A DNA stretch of 64,000 nucleotides from Sporomusaceae bacterium FL31 (GTDB taxonomy: Bacteria; Bacillota; Negativicutes; DSM-1736; Dendrosporobacteraceae): the NCBI GenBank assembly GCA_003990955.1, contig BIFV01000001.1, positions 1 to 64,000 of the forward strand. Reading direction: 5' to 3'. Position 1 is the stretch's first letter; the number at the start of each line of letters is the position of its first letter. Positions 62,374-64,000 of the stretch are shown piece after piece. The position numbers and the translations under genes were made by a program. Under the pieces are notes generated by a model. It was not told where the DNA came from. It saw only the letters and a program-made list of their open reading frames with translations, and made no database searches.

Positions 62374-63558
62374 ATGATGGGAACACATAATTTTGATGAA
62401 ATTGTTAAACGGTATAACACAGAAAGCAGAAAATGGGATAATATTGGTGAAGTCTTTGGTGATACGAGTGTGTTGCCATTATGGATTGCCGATATGGATT
62501 TCGCTTCACCGCCGGCAGTGCTGAAAGCTATTCAGGCTAAAGCAGCGCACGGTGTATTTGGTTATCCTGCGAGACGAACTTCTTTGCATGAGTCGGTCAT
62601 GCGCTGGGCCAAGGTCAGACATCATTGGACTTTGAAAAGCGAGTGGATTAGTACAGCACCGGGCGTAGTTTCTTCAATTAGTGCGGCTGTTCTGGCTTTA
62701 ACAGAGCCAGGTGACAGCATTATCATTCAGCCACCCGTTTATCCGCCATTCTTTTCATGTGTGCGGAATAATGGGCGTAAGATTGTTGAAAATGCGTTAA
62801 AAAATAATCATGGCTATTATGAGTTTGCTTTTGCTGATTTAGAGGCCAAGATTGATGACACCGTGAGAATGATTGTGTTATGCAGTCCACATAATCCGGT
62901 TGGGCGGGTATGGCGTGAAGAAGAGTTGTGCAGGCTGGCTGACATTTGCCTTAAGCATCAAATCATTATTTTGGCTGACGAAATTCATCATGATTTGGTA
63001 TTTAGTGGTCATAAACATACTCCGCTGGCAAGCCTGAGTCCTGAAATTGCTCATGCAACTGTAACTTTCATGGCTGCCAGTAAAACATTTAATGTTGCCG
63101 GCCTTAACACATCATTTATTATTACTCCTGATCCTGTGAAACGCAAAAAAATTAATAAATTACTGCACAACCTGGAAATAGGCAAGACAACGATTTTTGG
63201 CGGGGCAGCGGCTGAAGCGGCTTACACTGATGGTGAAGAATGGCTGGAAGAATTACTCGTATACCTCGAAAATAATGCAGATTATATTGTAAGTTATGCT
63301 GAACAGCATCTTCCAGGGGTTAAAGTTATTAAGCCAGAGGGAACCTATCTTGCGTGGCTGGATTTTCGTGATATCTTCTCTCAATCTGATCAATTGAGTA
63401 ACTTTTTAACGAAAGAAGCCAAAGTCGGACTGAATGATGGTCTGTCGTTTGGGTGCCAGGGAGAGGGCTTTGCCAGGTTAAACTTTGGTTGTCCCAGGTC
63501 AATTATTCAGGAAGCTTTGCAACGTATTGAGCGGGCTATTAAGAATTTACAGCGATAA
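62374..63558 (+). CDS. MalY/PatB-type PLP C-S lyase
   Basis: The 394-residue fold-type I enzyme has WDNIGEVFGDTSVLPLWIADMDFASPPAV, LCSPHNPVGRVW, ILADEIHHDLVFSGHKHTPLA and the PLP lysine in FMAASKTFNVAGLNTSF. MalY/PatB proteins cleave cystathionine or cysteine-S-conjugates to a thiol, pyruvate and ammonia. This fits a role in sulfur release. A GAGGAGG ribosome site precedes two adjacent ATG codons. Confidence 0.9.
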   Translation: MMGTHNFDEIVKRYNTESRKWDNIGEVFGDTSVLPLWIADMDFASPPAVLKAIQAKAAHGVFGYPARRTSLHESVMRWAKVRHHWTLKSEWISTAPGVVSSISAAVLALTEPGDSIIIQPPVYPPFFSCVRNNGRKIVENALKNNHGYYEFAFADLEAKIDDTVRMIVLCSPHNPVGRVWREEELCRLADICLKHQIIILADEIHHDLVFSGHKHTPLASLSPEIAHATVTFMAASKTFNVAGLNTSFIITPDPVKRKKINKLLHNLEIGKTTIFGGAAAEAAYTDGEEWLEELLVYLENNADYIVSYAEQHLPGVKVIKPEGTYLAWLDFRDIFSQSDQLSNFLTKEAKVGLNDGLSFGCQGEGFARLNFGCPRSIIQEALQRIERAIKNLQR

Positions 63559-63586
63559 GATTCAGAAATAAGCATATAGTTAAATA

Positions 63587-63638
63587 AGTTGACCAGCAAA
63601 AAAACTGGAGATTAGAGGCGTCTTCAGTTTTTCTTTTT
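63587..63638 (+). promoter_or_regulatory. CUGAUCAG/CUGAAGGC leader, copy 14 (before DUF1638)
   Basis: AGTT-GA-CCAG, loop of 8, CTGG, A, GATT. CCAG/CTGG is compensated; AGTT/GATT pairs with two G-U. The terminator AAAAACTGGAGA...TCTTCAGTTTTT plus T-tract includes the CTGG arm. Confidence 0.82.
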
Positions 63639-63709
63639 TTACTATATTAAGATCCTTAAGAACCCTTAATGATAGTAAGCTGATTATACAGACGTTGGAG
63701 ATGGAGAGC

Positions 63710-64000
63710 ATGACAATAAAAATAATTGCCTGTGAAGTCATGAAAGAAGAATTGCGTGCCATTCAGCCCGAACATCCTGTGGATTTTGAATTTATTTCTA
63801 TGGGGTTGCATCTCTATCCAGAGAAACTGGGTAAAGAACTGCAAAAGATTTTGGCTGGAATAGACGGTTATGACCGGGTTATTTTAGCCGTTGGTTTGTG
63901 TGGCGGTGCAGCAAAAAATTTAAAAGCTGGCAATTTCACGTTAACTATTCCCCGGGTTCATGATTGTATCCCTTTGTTACTCGGCTCACAGGAAGAATTT
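63710..64000 (+). CDS. DUF1638 protein, 3' end cut off by window edge
   Basis: The frame from ATG 63710 reads MTIKIIACEVMKEELRAI, then FEFISMGLHLYPEKLGKELQ, VILAVGLCGGAAKNL and FTLTIPRVHDCIPLLLGSQEEF, and runs off the window. This matches DUF1638, found in anaerobes beside corrinoid methyltransferases. Function is unknown; the GLCGG and HDC cysteines and histidine could bind metal. It follows leader copy 14, so it belongs to the island, which continues beyond 64,000. Confidence 0.8.
   Translation, partial: MTIKIIACEVMKEELRAIQPEHPVDFEFISMGLHLYPEKLGKELQKILAGIDGYDRVILAVGLCGGAAKNLKAGNFTLTIPRVHDCIPLLLGSQEEF

Noticed and set aside
28174..63638. Repeated leaders as simple terminators or REP-type repeats
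   Set aside because: They sit between promoter and gene, not after genes, keep a conserved hairpin ahead of the terminator, and follow gene orientation, including the inverted one.
28174..63638. Leaders as SAM (S-box), T-box, ANTAR or BglG/LicT RAT elements
   Set aside because: No S-box or T-box core sequence is present, loops vary from 4 to 8 bases so no fixed ANTAR hexaloop exists, and the RAT consensus does not match. Only the RAT-like layout is shared.
28240..64000. Recent mobile element carrying the island
   Set aside because: No transposase, integrase, tRNA target or terminal repeats were seen, and base composition looks like that of the flanking genes by eye. Older horizontal transfer cannot be excluded.
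1..64000. CRISPR arrays, tRNA or rRNA genes
   Set aside because: No regularly spaced repeats and no recognisable cloverleaf or rRNA sequences were found; the repeated leaders are kilobases apart.

Overview
The window looks like a chromosome segment of an anaerobic, spore-former-type Negativicute (a Firmicute with an outer membrane, Sporomusaceae-like). This is inferred from an SLH-domain outer-membrane porin, strong AAGGAGG ribosome binding sites, a T-box leader, [FeFe]-hydrogenase maturation (hydG), an adenosylcobalamin-dependent ribonucleotide reductase, ferredoxin-dependent oxidoreductases, and Firmicute genes such as ylbF, sepF and the DUF896 protein. No rRNA, tRNA, CRISPR array, insertion sequence or prophage gene was seen.

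Bases 1 to about 28,000 are ordinary chromosome. They hold a D-amino-acid aminotransferase, a rubredoxin/flavin reductase with a TrxB-like flavoprotein, an ACT/UPF0210 pair, endonuclease III, a T-box-controlled aroF-tyrA operon, a GDSL-type hydrolase, pta, hydG with its small regulator, panB-panE-ilvD, an M20 hydrolase, trmL, ylbF-murB, a beta-CASP nuclease, typA, nrdJ and sepF.

Bases about 28,100 to 64,000 form one functional island. Almost every transcription unit starts with the same short leader, seen 14 times: a small hairpin (consensus close to AGCUGA-UCAG-loop-CUGA-A-GGCU) whose 3' half runs into an intrinsic terminator. Both short helices covary between copies, and one copy is inverted together with its inverted gene. 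None was seen in the first 28 kb. This looks like an attenuation element, either a very small riboswitch or a protein-bound antiterminator, defining a regulon. I do not recognise it as a described RNA class.

The regulon encodes DUF2325 and tandem DUF2292 (YezD-like) proteins, an SLH porin, an ABC exporter cluster, one NifH-like reductase, one full NifB, two nitrogenase-like D/K pairs that keep the P-cluster cysteines, three sets of SsuC/TauC-type import permeases with SsuA/TauA-type binding proteins, an Ntn amide hydrolase, an acyl-CoA ligase, a four-subunit 2-oxoacid:ferredoxin oxidoreductase, a corrinoid-methyltransferase-like protein (MtaA/UroD family), a cysteine synthase, a GlcD-type flavoprotein, a MalY/PatB C-S lyase and a DUF1638 protein. 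nifE, nifN and nifV were not seen. Together these suggest scavenging of organic sulfur: outer-membrane entry, ABC import, reductive C-S cleavage by nitrogenase-like enzymes (compare the methylthio-alkane reductase MarBHDK), and assimilation through CysK and the C-S lyase. The substrate and ligand are inferences; the gene content and repeated leader are read directly from the sequence.
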